Shown here: positions 25,911 to 40,097 of the stretch, one piece after another
How the letters are laid out: every line of letters begins with the position of its first letter
Numbering within the stretch: the first letter of the stretch is position 1
NCBI RefSeq assembly: GCF_011386835.1
Contig: NW_027052923.1
Location: forward strand, 1-64,000
DNA: 64,000 nucleotides
Direction of reading: 5' to 3'
From: Chrysemys picta bellii
Lineage: Eukaryota; Chordata; Testudines; Emydidae
The notes under the pieces: generated by a model
Database searches by the model: none
What the model was told of the DNA's origin: nothing
What the model saw: the letters and a program-made list of their open reading frames with translations, nothing else
Made by a program: the position numbers and the translations under genes

Positions 25911-27051
25911 CAAGGAGTCTGGTGGCACCTTAAAGACTAACAGATTTATTTGGGCATAAGCTTTCGTGGGTAAAAACCTCACTTCTTCGGATGCATAGAG
26001 TGAAAGTTACAGATGCAGGCATTATATACTGACACATGGAGAGAAGGGAGTTACTTCGCAAGTGGAGAACCAGTGTTGACAGGGCCAATTCAATCAGGGT
26101 GGATGTAGTCCACTCCCAATAATAGATGAGGAGATGTCAATTCCAGGAGAGGAAAAGCTGCTTCTGTAATGAGCCAGCCACTCCCAGTCCCTATTCAAGC
26201 CCAGATTAATGGTGTTAAATTTGCAAATGAATTTTAGTTCTGCTGTTTCTCTTTGAAGTCTGTTTCTGAAGTTTTTTTGTTCAATGATAGTGACTTTTAA
26301 ATCTGTAATAGAATGACCAGGGAGATTGAAGTGTTCACTTACTGGCTTATGTATGTTACTGTTCCTGATGTCCGATTTGTGTCCATTTATTCTTTTGCAG
26401 AGGGACTGTCCGGTCTGGCCAATGTACATGGCAGAGGGGCATTGCTGGCACATGATGGCATATATAACATTAGTGGATGTGCAGGTGAATGAGCCCTTGA
26501 TGATGTGGCTGGGTCTTCTGATGGTGTCGCTAGAGTAGATATGGGGACAGAGTAGGCAACGAGGTTTGCTACAGGGATTGGTTCCTGGGTTGGTGTTTCT
26601 GTGGTGTGGTGTGTAGTTGCTGGTGAGTATTTGCTTAAGGTTGGGGGGTTGTCTGTAAGCGAGGACTGGCCTGCCTCCCAAGGTCTGTGAGAGTGAAGGA
26701 TCATTTTCCAGGATAGGTTGTAGATCGTGGATAATGCTCTGGAGAGGTTTTAGCTCGGGGCTGTATGTGATGGCCAGTGGTGTTCTGTTGTTGTCCTTTT
26801 TTGGGCTTGTCCTGTAGTAGGTGATTTCTGGGTACCCGTCTTGCTCTGTCAATCTGTTTCCTCACTTCCCCAGGTGGGTATTGTAGTTTTACGAATGCTT
26901 GATAAAGATCTTGTAGGTGTTTCTCTGTCTGAGGGGTTGGAGCGAATTCGGTTGTATCTTAGGGCTTGGCTGTAGACAATGGATTGTGTGATGTGTCTTG
27001 GATGGAAGCTGGAGGCATGTAGGTACGTATAGCGGTCAGTAGGTTTCTGGT
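25911..27051 (-). mobile_element. Penelope-like retroelement, 5'-truncated, GIY-YIG endonuclease region
   Basis: On the minus strand an open frame at 26852-26094 carries the C-terminal region of a Penelope-like protein. It has a zinc-binding-like CSKPRCLLC motif (frame residues about 94-102), then GIY-YIG features: NVIYAIMC, MYIGQTGQSLCKRINGHK, and the downstream SEHFN glutamate. The frame is interrupted near 26797 in an A-rich run (T-rich on the + strand); the expected RARRVPRNHLLQ segment upstream is in another frame. The element's 3' end at 25911-25990 contains a conserved tail with GTGGCACCTTAAAGACTAAC and ATAAGCTTTCGTGGG. The RT domain is absent, so it cannot move on its own. Confidence 0.85.
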
Positions 27052-27251
27052 ATAACCTATGTTATCTATGAGTTAGATGTCATCACTTTTACCTGATCAG
27101 CATTTCAGAGTATTCTCTTCAAATTTATATTTTAGAAGAGAGTTGATAGACTATAACTTGATAACAGGATATAAAATTATGTTGGTTTCTTTCAGGATTT
27201 ATGGCTTTATAATAATTTTTGTACTTGTGTACTTATGGATGGATTACCATA

Positions 27252-28286
27252 CTAGAGGGTAGTTATTAATGGTTCCCAATCCTGCTGGAAAGGTATAAAG
27301 AGTGGGGTACCGCAGGGGTCTGTTTTGGGACTGGCTCTGTTCAATATCTTCATCAACGACTTAGATATTGGCATAGAAAGTACGCTTATTACGTTTGCAG
27401 ATGATACCAAACTGGGAGGGATTGCAACTACTTTGGAGGATAGGGTCAAAATTCAAAATGATCTGGACAAATTGGAGAAATGGTCTGAGGTAAACAGGAT
27501 GAAGTTTAATAAAGACAAATGCAAAGTATTTCACTTAGGAAGGAACAATCAGTTTCATACATACAGAATGGGAAGAGACTGTCTAGGAAGGAGTGTACGG
27601 CAGAAAGGGATCTAGGGGTCATAGTAGACCACAAGCTAAATATGAGTCAACAGTGTGATGCTGTTGCAAAAAAAGCAAACATGATTCTGGGATGCATTAA
27701 CAGGTGTGTTGTGAGCAAGACATGAGAAGTCATTCTTCTGCTCTACTCTGCGCTGCTTAGGTCTCAACTGGAGTATTGTGTCCAGTTCTGGGCACTGCAT
27801 TTCAAGAAAGATGTGGAGAAATTGGAGAGGGTCCAGAGAAAAGTAACAAGAATGATTAAAGGTCTAGAGAACATGACCTATGAAGGAAGGCTGAAAGAAT
27901 TGGGTTTGTTTAGTTTGGAAAAGAGAAGACTGAGAGGGGACATGATAGCAGTCTTCAGGTATCTAAAAGGGTGTCATAAGGAGGTGGGAGAAAACTTGTT
28001 CATCTTAGCCTCTAAGGATAGAACAAGAAGTAATGGGCTTAAACTGCAGCAAGGGAGGTTTAGGTTGGACATTAGGAAAAAGTTCCTAACTGTCAGGGTG
28101 GTTAAATACTGGAATAAACTGCCTAGGGAGGTTGTAGAATCTCCATCTCTGGAGATATTTAAGAGTAGGTTAGATAAATGTCTATCAGGGATGGTCTAGA
28201 CAGTATTTGGTCCTGCCATGAGGGCAGGGGACTGGACTCGATGACCTCTCGAGGTCCCTTCCAGTCCTAGAGTCTATGAATCTATG
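27252..28286 (+). mobile_element. CR1 LINE, 5'-truncated copy 2
   Basis: It starts within RT and reads in pieces: LFNIFINDLDIGIESTLITF with the catalytic FADDTKLGGI near 27400, [20 protein letters not shown] near 27830, then [16 protein letters not shown] and [19 protein letters not shown]. The final piece, 27813-28199, is open for 128 codons. The 3' end is GAGGTCCCTTCCAGTCCTAG followed by the short repeat TCTATGAATCTATG, a CR1 hallmark. Frame breaks occur near 27600 and 27725. The subfamily differs from the 19470 copy, since the 3' repeat unit is different. It is in the CHM sense orientation. Confidence 0.92.
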
Positions 28287-29918
<1,632 letters not shown>

Positions 29919-31257
29919 TAAATATAATGCTGTACAAGTAACCTTTATACATAAAACACAGTTAAAAAATGCTGAAGTCGATTTAAAAAAAAATTTCTTC
30001 AAAGATCCTCCTTGGTATTAAAAACACATCAACCTTGATTAAAAGTAATTTGTGTATAGGTCCTCCAGAACAAGGAAAGTGGGTCTAGAATATAGAAACT
30101 AAATTAATTTCCCTGTGATATTACTACAGCTCCTGATCACCCAAGCTTGGAAGACAAATCATTTCAGCTGCCGGGGGGCTGGTGATGAGTGATGTTAGTT
30201 TTCCTTGTGGCCTTACCTACTCTAATTGATTTTCATCAGATGACAACAAAGCCCTCTGTTATTGCATTTTTAAAAATGGAGCTCACCTAAAGACTCATCA
30301 GATTAATCTTTGCTGATAATGCATGTCACTCCAAGAGAAAAGACTTTAATGAGTTTTTAGGTAGATTGTTGTCATAAACTATGCTGCCCTCTTATCCTAG
30401 GATAAATTTTTTTACAGCAGTATCAGGCCTGCAGGCAGGTTTAAAGTTGAGTGAAGAAAAATTGTCCCACATTTTTTTCCCCCCCAGTGACATTGCTTGC
30501 ACCTCTGTGGATTGTTATAGTTGCCATTATGTGTGTCTTTTTTTCAAGGATTTAAAAGTCAAAATGGCTGCAAACTGAAACTTGATGATCTAAATCTTGT
30601 TCTGAGAGTAAACTTAATTTTAAAAACAAAACAAAAAAAGTCAGAGTATTTTTTCTAAGTTGGATATTTTTAAGTTTATTGGAATGGAAACAAAGTAGTG
30701 TAAGTTATTGCTTTAGAGGTGCTGTGCAATATTCAACAGCTGTTGAGTTCTAAGCCAGAGGTATGGCAACTTAGCAGTGGTGGTTGAAGTGATTCCTATA
30801 AATGGTTTTTAAAATGTTTTGATTTCTTTTCAGATGAAAGAAGCTGTACATGGAAATTCTTGTTTTTTGTGTTTTGGGATTTTTATTCTTTGGAATTCTT
30901 GTTTTGTTTCCGGGTACTTTGTGTGAGCTTTTGTAACTCTGTGTTTTTAAACTGTTGTTCAGTTTCTGTTGACAAATATTTCAGAGTTTGTAAGGAGGCT
31001 ATTGAAAATCAGTTCTTGTTTGTTAGACAATGTTGATGGGCTTGTGCAATAACATTTTAATAAGGACAATTGTTTAATATGTTAATTGAAATTGACACAA
31101 CTCACTTGCATGGTTCTCACAGCTAAACTGAACATATTGTGCTTAGATATGCACGTAACACCAATTCTTTGTGGGCCACTGAAATTCTAGGAACATACAG
31201 AGTTGCCAGTTTCAGGGCTAACTACTCCACAGTTGATTCAGTAGTACTAATTGCTTA

Positions 31258-31330
31258 ACACAGCAGTTCCCAAGCTTCAGTCCACGGACCACTAGTAATC
31301 CACAGAGGGCTGACTGGTCCAGTGGTGCTG
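31258..31330. mobile_element. hAT-like terminus fragment (Charlie-type)
   Basis: CAGCAGTTCCCAAGCTTCAG followed by TCCACGGACCACTAG resembles the terminal inverted repeat of Charlie-type hAT elements. No matching right terminus or 8-bp duplication was found, so this is either a broken end or a chance match. Confidence 0.35.
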
Positions 31331-32344
31331 ATTCTCCTCCTTCTTACCAGCTGATTCTGCATGCCTCCAGGAACTTTCAAATTAAAGCCTTGTGTGCATG
31401 TAGAAGCAACTGTAAATGAGGAGGAGAAGCTGACATAGTTATTGCTAAACAAAAGGGTGAAGAGAGGAAACAGAAATCACCTTTGGGGAGCAAAGCCTCC
31501 ACTGGGGCTATGACTCATAGCCACTAAAAGGAGAGCAGTGTTCAGTGAGACAAGGAATAGATGGCTGGGCAACATGTGATGATAAATGTAATATGTGGTT
31601 TCAAAAAGGAGGGGAGATACCTCCTGGTCCACTCCTCTATTAAGATGTGGTGTATTTTGTGAAAAACTTGGAAAACTTTCTTCTTTAACCCATTTATTTG
31701 AGATCAGGTCGTCTAGTAATTTCCCCCCCAGTTTTCTGATTTTTGCCCCCACATTTCCTATCCAATTGACCTCTCATCTTTTATATATTCTCCCCATCTC
31801 TCTTAATTACTCTCTTAGACTCTGTTGGTGACCTTTTTTCCACACAGTGCAGTTTTTTTTTCTTTCCAGCATGTCCCAAATGCTGTGTGTTATCAGAATT
31901 TATCTACCATTGGCGCCATCTTTGCCTCTTTTATGGCCACAACATTCCTCTTATTTGTCTTGCCAATTATTTCTACTATTGTACCTCTCCTGTTTTCTGT
32001 ATTTTTTTTTTCATGGAAAGAGAATCCATGCAGCATCACACTGCTAAGCATTTCAGACTCTTCTTAGAAACGTGACTCTTGAAGTTACCACTCTTTGCCT
32101 GTTAGGTGTGCCCTAAATAATGTGAATAAATAATCTATTCACTTCATCAGAGTTCCTGTGAGTCTTCATACTTCCTATATGTTCTTGGATTAGCCCATTT
32201 GCCTAATTAACTAGCCCACTCATGGCATTTTAGGGCATCTGCTCCTATTTTCACTGACCGTCTTTAACAGATTCCTTCTTCCTGAAATAATTCACCTTTG
32301 AACAGTCATTTAATTACTGTTATCTGAAGCTTTATATGAAAATA

Positions 32345-32705
32345 TTGCATAAAGTCCAGCTGCCCAAAATGTGGTTACCTGCATCTTCCATGGTTTGGGC
32401 AATCATGAACACATTAAGCCCATGTTCCAAGCCCTTTCCTGGCTACCAGGCTTCCAATGCCAGTTTTAAGGTCTTCATCCTAATTTTCAAAGCCATCAGT
32501 TGACAAGTCCAGGCAATATTAAAAATAAAAACTAAATTTCAATCTATGAACAAGTGAGACAGTGTAAAAGACGGGGACAAAGCTTTCTTGGTTGACAGAA
32601 TACAGCTATGCAACAAACTTCCAGAGAAGGTTAGGTGAATCCAGAACCTGACCATCTAAAGGAAATGGTGCAAAGCCTTTCTTTTGTGACACAGCCATTC
32701 TAGAG
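32345..32705 (+). repeat. Old LINE remnant (L2/CR1-group RT C-terminal region)
   Basis: The broken translation follows the word order typical of the RT C-terminal tail in L2/Rex/CR1-group elements. A segment like the tail's 'LxWLPxxxRxxFKxLxxxFKAIH' pattern appears at about 32440-32500 (TTTCCTGGCTACCAG, then GTCTTCATCCTAATTTTCAA, then AGCCATCAG). Later come GGGACAAAGCTTTC, CTATGCAACAAACTTCC and GCAAAGCCTTTCTTTT, as in the terminal 'LWNxLP ... FKxxLKTxLF' region. It is heavily decayed. Confidence 0.45.
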
Positions 32706-35700
32706 CATTCAAGAATGCCACTCTCAAAGCTAGGACCCCTTTCTGAATCTCCCTCAAGAAATTTCCCTTTTCTCTGCTAAATTTTCACATTTGGCATTTT
32801 TGTTCTTTTGATTTGAGTTACATGTGTCTTCCACTTTGAGCTACCTGTCACTGCTATTAAAAGTTTAGTTTAGGGCTTCAGTATCACGTAGTATAAACAT
32901 ACAGTGTATATTGTATACCAGCATTTCTAGTTTACTATCATTCCAAGCATTTCCAGATAGTTCATGAGTATTTTCATTTTCAAATAATTGGCTTTGGATC
33001 ACATCTCTACTAGCATACAAACACCTTTGTATTCATCCGAATGAGTATAGTCTAACATTTGAGGCACACATCCAGAAGATAGATAGTGATCTATGTGTGG
33101 CAGATTTTGTAATGGATACAAGCTGATCAAAAGAAGTTGTATAACTCCCCTACGAGTTAGTGCAAGTTCACCAACAAAGTGGCCACTCAAAGAACAAGGA
33201 ATAAAATAGACTTGTCCTTGAAGTTTAATAAAGTGATTTTATTTGCTGGTTGGCTATCGTCTGACATGGCCAACAGCTCAGAAAGTTTGTATGAATAACA
33301 AAGTTGGTCCTGTTTGTCACAGTGGTTTAAGGATACACATGAGGAGCCTCTCTATCACTAAAACAAGTTTTCAGGCCACTACCCACCTTCTCTGAAGCAC
33401 ATCTAACATCTTATCAGTGCAGGACAGATAAGGATCAATACTCCCTTCCACAGTACCCAATGAAATTCCATCTTCACTAGATTATTGTCCATATCTTATA
33501 TCATAGAATGGCTTTCTGGAATGTAATTGTTAATAATAGCCCTTTACATGTAGTTCGTCGTATATGAACCATTATTATAATATGCAAAGAAGAGGTTATA
33601 GAAAGCTGGAATCTTTTATATCTAGCTGTTCCAAGACTTGAATAATGCAACTAAAAGTTTTTTCACTGTAGCTATGTATCTTTGTTTGAACAGGTGTTGT
33701 ATAAATAAGTAATTCTGCTTCAATTAAACGTAAAGAAAGGAAGGAAAAAAGCTGAAAAGTTTACATAAACAAGCAACCTAATGTAAATCACCAATTTTAA
33801 AAAAGGTTTAATTAGTTAAGATACCATGTTGCTAGATACTATAAACTTGACATAACTCTGGTGTTGTGTGTTAGCAAACTGAAAGAGCATCATGCTGTTT
33901 GCCCTAACGGAAATGCAAATTGAATTTCATTACTATTATCCTTTTAGTGTCTTTTGCTTTTAATTCCTGTATGCTTAGCAGAGATTGCTCATTTAGCTTA
34001 ATTTGGTAAGATTTAAGGTATTTTAATTCACATCAAGTATATTTCAAGTATGGTTACATTAAAAATAATTGCTAACATTTTATGTTGAGCCTACTTTAAA
34101 TGTGTTTCTTCTAAAATAATTCTGGCCCAAAAACTGAAAAGATGTGACAAATGTAAATTTATATTTCTATAATAAAAAGATATAGCAAACACATAGTAAT
34201 TTACATATCTTTCCTGAAATATTGCATAGTGGCTTTGTCAGTGCTGGTAAGTCCATTTCAAGGATGTCGCCCTTAGTCCATTAGTTTGGATAATGAGCCC
34301 TATAAAGTACATTTATAACTCATGGCACTGCAAGGAGATGGATTCTAATTTTCATCCTTTTATCTAGACACATTGAAAGAAGGTCAATGGAGGGTTCTGT
34401 ATGATTCATTGTCCCAACACATATCAGATGACAGAGACCTGATAATGTCAGTGCATAAGTGTTTTCCTTATTTGGTAGCAGCACTAGAAAGAAATCTTCT
34501 CATGATCATCCTTTGAAGTGAAGTGGAAACTGATATTAAAAGAAGCAAGAAGCACTATCTTTTTTTCTGTTTAAAGCCTTATCAGACATATGACTTGATA
34601 GCTATTCCTGAACAAAGGAGAGAAAACAACACTTAACAGGAAAATAAAAAGCCTATATAGTTGCTTTTGCTGGCTTTGAGTGATGCAACATGACATTTAA
34701 TCAACCTTTCCCCCTCCAGAATGTTTGGGGGGGATGGGGGAAACTTGTTTCATAAACAATATAAAAGGTTATAATTAGATATGAATGTGCCAGCTTGACT
34801 TGCTTGTTTATTAGCAGTATTTAAATGAGTGCTCTAGAGTGAAATTAGTTCAGCTCACATTTAAAAAAAATAGAAGTAACAAGTGAAATACTTGTTGAGT
34901 AGAACGATTTACATTATATGCATATGGTATTTCATGTTTAAACTTGATAATAAAATATTAAACATTTATTTAAAATATGTAATTTTAATATTTAATATAT
35001 TTAAATGGACTATGTGCACTGAAACTGTTGAATTTAGACAGTTAGAATGTTAGACAGGTGGTTTGCAAATCGCACATTGTCCATTATTATGAAACTAATA
35101 TTTAGATTTTACAACTTTTTTATACCCTTGTCACTATTAAGTTCTTGCTACCATTCCGACTAAGTCATGAGTCTATTCTATCCGTATTTCTCTTCTGACT
35201 CTCATTTCAAGCACCGACTTTCCATAGAAAGTTGGGGTGAAATCCTGGTCTCACTGAAGACAATGCCAGCCCTACCATCTACTTAAATAGGGACAGGATT
35301 TCATCTTTTGTGGGCTTTTTAGGTTTGTTTACTGTAAGAAAACTGACTAACTAATGTTATAGAAAATGTTTATGCTTACTTTATAATCAGATATTTTATT
35401 GGTAGATGAGTAATACATTCTGGAGTGTGCTCCTTTGAGGCAACTGATTTGTGTCACTTATTTGGGTAGCCGATTCAAAAAGGCTTCACTCTTCTAAGTG
35501 GGAGATGTTTTGCATGTCAGCCAAAAAGTTCAGCGAAAAAGTGTTCAATGTTTTTATATAGAAAATGATCTGACATTATAGAAAGCCTTAAAAATCCTTT
35601 TGAGAATCCAGTATTAAACCTTAAAGATCTTTGTGACATTAAAAAAAAAATAGCCCCAAAGGAAGAAACTGTAGAATGTATATCCTACTTGAAGTTGAAC

Positions 35701-35918
35701 TAAGAACAGCAGTCATTAAGAAGGGTATCCTCTGAAATTGTAGTCTTGTCCAATATGTTCAGCTTCTCAGCTTTGGGAAAATATAAACAAACATGGCTTC
35801 AAAGCATGTCAGCTGGTCAGTAGTGGCAAGTTTTAATTATTGCCCTTAGCAAACATGTTTAATTTGTTTCTAACAATGTTTTAATCTTTAGTTGCTAAGT
35901 GTAACTATTTTGTTTTTA

Positions 35919-37053
35919 TTCTTCAAGTGATGGTCTTTATGTGTATTCCATACTTGGGTATGCATGCGCCTAAGTTCAGATTTTTTTTTTACAGGAAGTG
36001 TCCATTGACCCATACATGCACCGTAGCTTTATTTGTACTGTGAACCAAAGGCATCAAGGGTGATGCACGAGAACACCTCTCCAGTTCCTTCTTACCACTG
36101 CATGGTCTGAGTCAGAATCTTTGGTGCCCTCAGCTCCTTTCTATTGCAACATTTCTGTAAATATATTGTATATAGTTTGTTTTGCTGGCTTTATAGTATA
36201 GTGTGATCTTCAGTCATCCTGTCACACCTAGATTTTTTTCAAGGGACTTCTTGGATCCTTTCCACCACTGATGAAATTCGCACCTTAGTGGGACCTTAAT
36301 TTCATTCTGTTGTCTCTCATCAGACCTCCCTTTGAGCCTCTGGTCACGTGTTCTATGGCCCATCTGTCTAGGAAGGTGACCTTTCTAATCACTGTAACAT
36401 CAGCCAGAAGTGTCAGTGAGCTGGGAGCTCTCATGGCAGACCTTCCATATACTATCTTTTATAAGGAAAAGGCCTTGTTATGCAGCCACCCCGGATTCAT
36501 CCCTAAAGTAGTGTTTGAGTTTCATGAGTCAAACCATCAACTTGTTAGTATTTTTTCCTAAACCTCATGCCTCGGATGAAGAGAGGAGCCTGCATTCTCT
36601 GGATGTCCAAAGGGCTTTGGTCTTTTATCTAAAAAGAACAAGAGGCATTAGAAAAATACCTAAACCACATGTTTCCGTAGCAGAGAGATCAAAGAGTCAA
36701 GTTATATCTGCTCAGACTTTCGAAATAGATTTCTGGTTGTATTATCCTTTACTAACTAGATCACATGCCCCCTCAGAGGGTGTGAGGGCTCATTCCAGAA
36801 GGGCACAAACAGGCTCTGCTGCATCTCTGAGAGACATACCCCTAGTAGAGGTAAGTAGAGCAACCATCTGGAGATCCTCGAATATCTTCACAAGACATTA
36901 TGCTTGGGTCCTGTTGTCCACTGTGTATATAGCTGTGGGGACTGCATTATTACAGTCAGCTGTCGCTTCTGCTTCCTCACACTCACCATCAGTTTGTCGA
37001 CTGTTTTTTAATCTCCCGCATGTGGAATATACATAGGGACCATCACTTGAAGA
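35919..37053 (+). mobile_element. DIRS-type element with inverted termini, internally deleted
   Basis: The left end CTTCAAGTGATGGTCTTTAT plus GTGTATTCCA (35921 on) is the inverted repeat of the right end near 37008-37053 (its reverse complement reads CTTCAAGTGATGGTCCCTAT, then GTATATTCCA). Inverted terminal repeats are a DIRS trait. Of the protein region only the recombinase part remains. The sequence between the left terminus and about 36280 is noncoding, so gag, RT and RNase H appear deleted. A further foldback segment follows at 37054-37330. Confidence 0.8.
36310..37036 (+). pseudogene. DIRS tyrosine recombinase remnant
   Basis: Two overlapping frames (36310-36561 and 36515-37036) together read as a DIRS tyrosine recombinase C-terminal domain. 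First comes LSRKVTFLITVTSARSVSEL. After a frame change near 36540 come RSLHSLDVQRALVFYLKRT, EGVRAHSRRAQTGSAASL (with an HxxR-type motif) and ATIWRSSNIFTRHYAW, where the final Tyr is the likely nucleophile. A single shift and missing upstream domains make it nonfunctional alone, yet the catalytic-looking residues remain. The start is not defined. Confidence 0.75.
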
Positions 37054-37330
37054 AGAAATGGAGGTTACTTACCTGTAACTAGAGGTTCTTCGATATGTGT
37101 GGTGTCTATTTGTATGCCGACACATCCCCTCTGCCATGGATTGTTTGGACTCACGGTAAGAATAGGAACTGGAGAGGCAGTGGCCTGCCTCACCCTTTAT
37201 GTGCTCGGTTTGGAGCACAAGTAGAGCTATGGTGCATTTGCAGTGCATGTGTACTAATGTGTGGAACACAGACAGGGACCACACATCTCAAACTTCCAGT
37301 TACAGGTAAATAACCTCTAATTCTTTGAGA
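37054..37330. repeat. Foldback repeat at the DIRS 3' side
   Basis: GGAGGTTACTTACCTGTAAC at 37061 on is the inverted repeat of a segment ending near 37325 (reverse complement AGAGGTTATTTACCTGTAAC). The arms continue with AGATGTGTGGTCCCTGTCTG and the corresponding CGATATGTGTGGTGTCTATT. The arms enclose about 150 bp. Such complementary terminal segments are part of DIRS element ends, so this may be the element's true 3' border. Confidence 0.65.
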
Positions 37331-38051
37331 TCCTTTTTCTCTGCTTGTATAATATTTCAATAAAATAGCTAAACTTCAGCGCATATTCCCCACCATTTTA
37401 GCTTTCTGTACTAGTATTCTTGTTACATATTTTGGTTTTTGGACTCAGTTTTCAGCCTTGATAAGTAAAGAAACATTACTTTGTTGCATTGTACTTTAAC
37501 AGAAGATATGAAGGATTATTATAACCTCAAATATTTCCAGACAATAGTATCACAATTTTTTTATATAGATAGCAGCAGTTTTTTTACTTAGTAAATGAGT
37601 GAATGGCTACCTTGAAGACTAACACCAATGACATTTCCTAGAAAATAACTAGTGTGGAAGTATTTCACAAAAAGGTAGTTAGACCGTATTTCATAGAGGC
37701 TGAATCTGTGTTGTGCCTTCAAAGGGATCCCAGGTCTTAGTTATAAATTATTATTTAATTTGTCATTATTTTTATATTCTAGTAGCATCTACATGCCACA
37801 GTCAAAATCAGAACTTATGCACATATCCTACATGCTGGTACCAGTATAGACAAGGCCTTAGAGAAGTTCTTAATATTAGATTTTCAAACATTTGCCTGAA
37901 GCAAACTTAAAATAATTTTTTTACCTTTTAAAACTCTTATATTTTGTCTTTAAAAGAGTATTATCTATCATGACCATTGTTCTGCTCTTAGAACAACATG
38001 ATCTATTGTGCTTTGTCAATACAACTAAAGAGTTAGATCACAAATGCTTTG

Positions 38052-38165
38052 TAGAATCATAGACAGTAGGGCCAGAAAAGATCACTTGGATCACTCAGTT
38101 TATCCCTTCTCACAACCCCATATTTCTCAAGACTACTCCCTTACAACAGTCAAACTTTCTTTCTT
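38052..38165 (-). repeat. CR1 3'-tail fragment (antisense)
   Basis: AGAATCATAGACAGTAGGGC followed by CAGAAAAGATCACTTGGATC resembles the reverse complement of the CR1 3' end (AGAATCATAGAATMNNRGGTTGGAAGGGACCTC type). It is short and diverged. Confidence 0.5.
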
Positions 38166-38688
38166 TCTAACTTGTCATTAAAGCTTTATTACTATAGTAA
38201 CCTTGTCCTTGCTTTGATAAAGGGTACCAATGGAAAACTAAGCGTGGTGATACGGGTTTGGACACGTAGTAAGAGTAGGAACTGGAGGTTCCTTATAGGA
38301 AATCATTCTAAGTTTCACTTTTTCAGTTATCACCGTCTGCAGTTGCCATAAAGAGCCAGGGTTAGCAATGTGGATGTAATGCATGATTTTTGTTTGTGAA
38401 ATGATTATATAATGCTCTAATACTATTTTTGGTATAATTTAGAACAAAGAACTGCATGCACTACATTATGTTTCTCTTTTCTTGTAAGGTCGTGTTATAA
38501 GTAATCAGATTTGTGCTAAGGAGTCATTTCTAGCTGTTTATAAGTAAAATACATAGCATTTATTACTAATTGTTGGAAACACAGTTGAATCCCTCAAAAA
38601 ATGTTCAACTTAATGAGCCTAACAAATTACTTATAAAAATTATATCATGAAATTAATCTCTTCCTATTGTGTCGTGCTTCTTTTACAG

Positions 38689-38793
38689 ATGTAAAGCACT
38701 CATAGATCATTTTGGGCAAAGAATAAGTGCTAACTATTTTGTGGTGGAAGACAGTTACCTTTCAGAGAAAACTTGCACAAATGTGTGCTACAG
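38689..38793 (+). CDS. CHM: CHM exon 10
   Basis: It follows a TTTTACAG acceptor and ends at a GTAAAT donor. Joined to exon 9, its first base A completes an Arg codon (CG|A). It encodes [20 protein letters not shown], then [14 protein letters not shown] and the first two bases (AG) of the next Arg codon. The 105-bp length matches human exon 10. The human segment has KCKAIIDQFGQR in the same place, so the core is conserved while the ISANYF/SEKTCTN part diverges. No frame break. Confidence 0.97.
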
Positions 38794-40002
38794 GTAAATA
38801 TTGAGCAAGAAGCATAGTAAATGCTATTTTTTAAAAACCTCCAATATATAAAATATGTTGCAAATGAAACTTCACAACTTGATGCAGAGGGCAGCCTCAT
38901 GGTAATATAGCCTAATCTCTTGTGTGCATATTATAGAGGGCACTATGCACCCTATATTCAGCTCCCCTAGTATTTTCATTATACATTTTTTTTCTGAAGG
39001 GTATTTTTTTTTTTGAAGAACTCTTAACATTTCTGTTCATGCAGCAGGAATTTAGTATTTGTCAGGGGGATATTAATTGGTTTAGAGTGGTGCCTGTTGT
39101 TCAGATTTGGATGAGTGTTGAAAATCATCACTTTTTTCCGTGTTGCTGATCAGAGTTCATTACTAGCTTCTTGTCACAAGGAAGAAAAAAAAAAGTCGTT
39201 CCATTAGCTTTGCACATATACTGCCCTTATGTATTCAATGTGTTCCAGATGGGGGACAGGCAAAATGTATCGGGTACAATATCAGATTGACACAGTCAGT
39301 AGGGGAATTAAGACTTGAGTTCATGATCTCCTGGTTCCCAGCCCAGTGCACCTTTTTTTAGGCTGGAGTCTTTGCCAGAGTGTTTTGAACATATAAATTG
39401 CTATAAAAATGCTAAGTAAGAGACTTGATAAAAAAAATTATCTGTTCTACAGGAAATACCAATATTTTGACATTTGTTTTCATCTCAGATTTGTTTTGAG
39501 TTAATAGTAATCTCTGTATCCAGCTGAGTTGTCATGATGTTTCATGGGAATTGTAGTTCCAGGTCTCTTATGCCCCATTTCTCCTCTGTAGGCCTTGTTC
39601 CCTGGCAAAACTATATCTTGCATCATATACTGTCATCTCTCCTTGTGGTCAAGCTGCCATCATGCTTTGCTTTTTGTTTCAATTTTCCCAATGGAAAGTT
39701 CTTTCAAAAAATTATATTTCCCTGTGGAAAATGACAATGTAGATAGAACCCCATTTTCTGGAGGGGAGATATTTATTTGACAGTTTTCAACCAGCCGTGC
39801 TAAGGACTCTGGAAAATCAGGCCATGTGTCTCAAATTGGGGTATGTCGAAAATTAGGTGCCCAAATTAGTGGAGATATTTTGCAAATTCTGGCTTTAATT
39901 TCCCTATGCTTCAGTTTTCCATTGTGAAACCTCTCCCAAGCTCACGCCGGTGTTGTGAAGATGTGTGTTAGGCTCACATATTACAGTAATTAGTACTGTA
40001 GG

Positions 40003-40097
40003 AAAAAGAACAGGAGTACTTGTGGCACCTTAGAGACTAACAAATTTATTAGAGCATAAGCTTTCGTGGACTACAGCCCACTTCTTCGGATGTAGGA
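40003..40097 (-). repeat. Penelope-like 3'-tail fragment
   Basis: It shares with the Penelope-like element at 25911 the words TGTGGCACCTTAGAGACTAA, AAATTTATTAGAGCATAAGC, TTTCGTGGACTACAGCCCAC and TTCTTCGGATG, in the same order and orientation. It therefore represents only the 3' end of a related subfamily, a severely 5'-truncated insertion. Confidence 0.8.

Noticed and set aside
39240..39990. Further MIR-like fragments (near 39300 and 39900)
   Set aside because: Only isolated words such as ATGCTTCAGTTTTCC match the MIR order; not enough to define an element.
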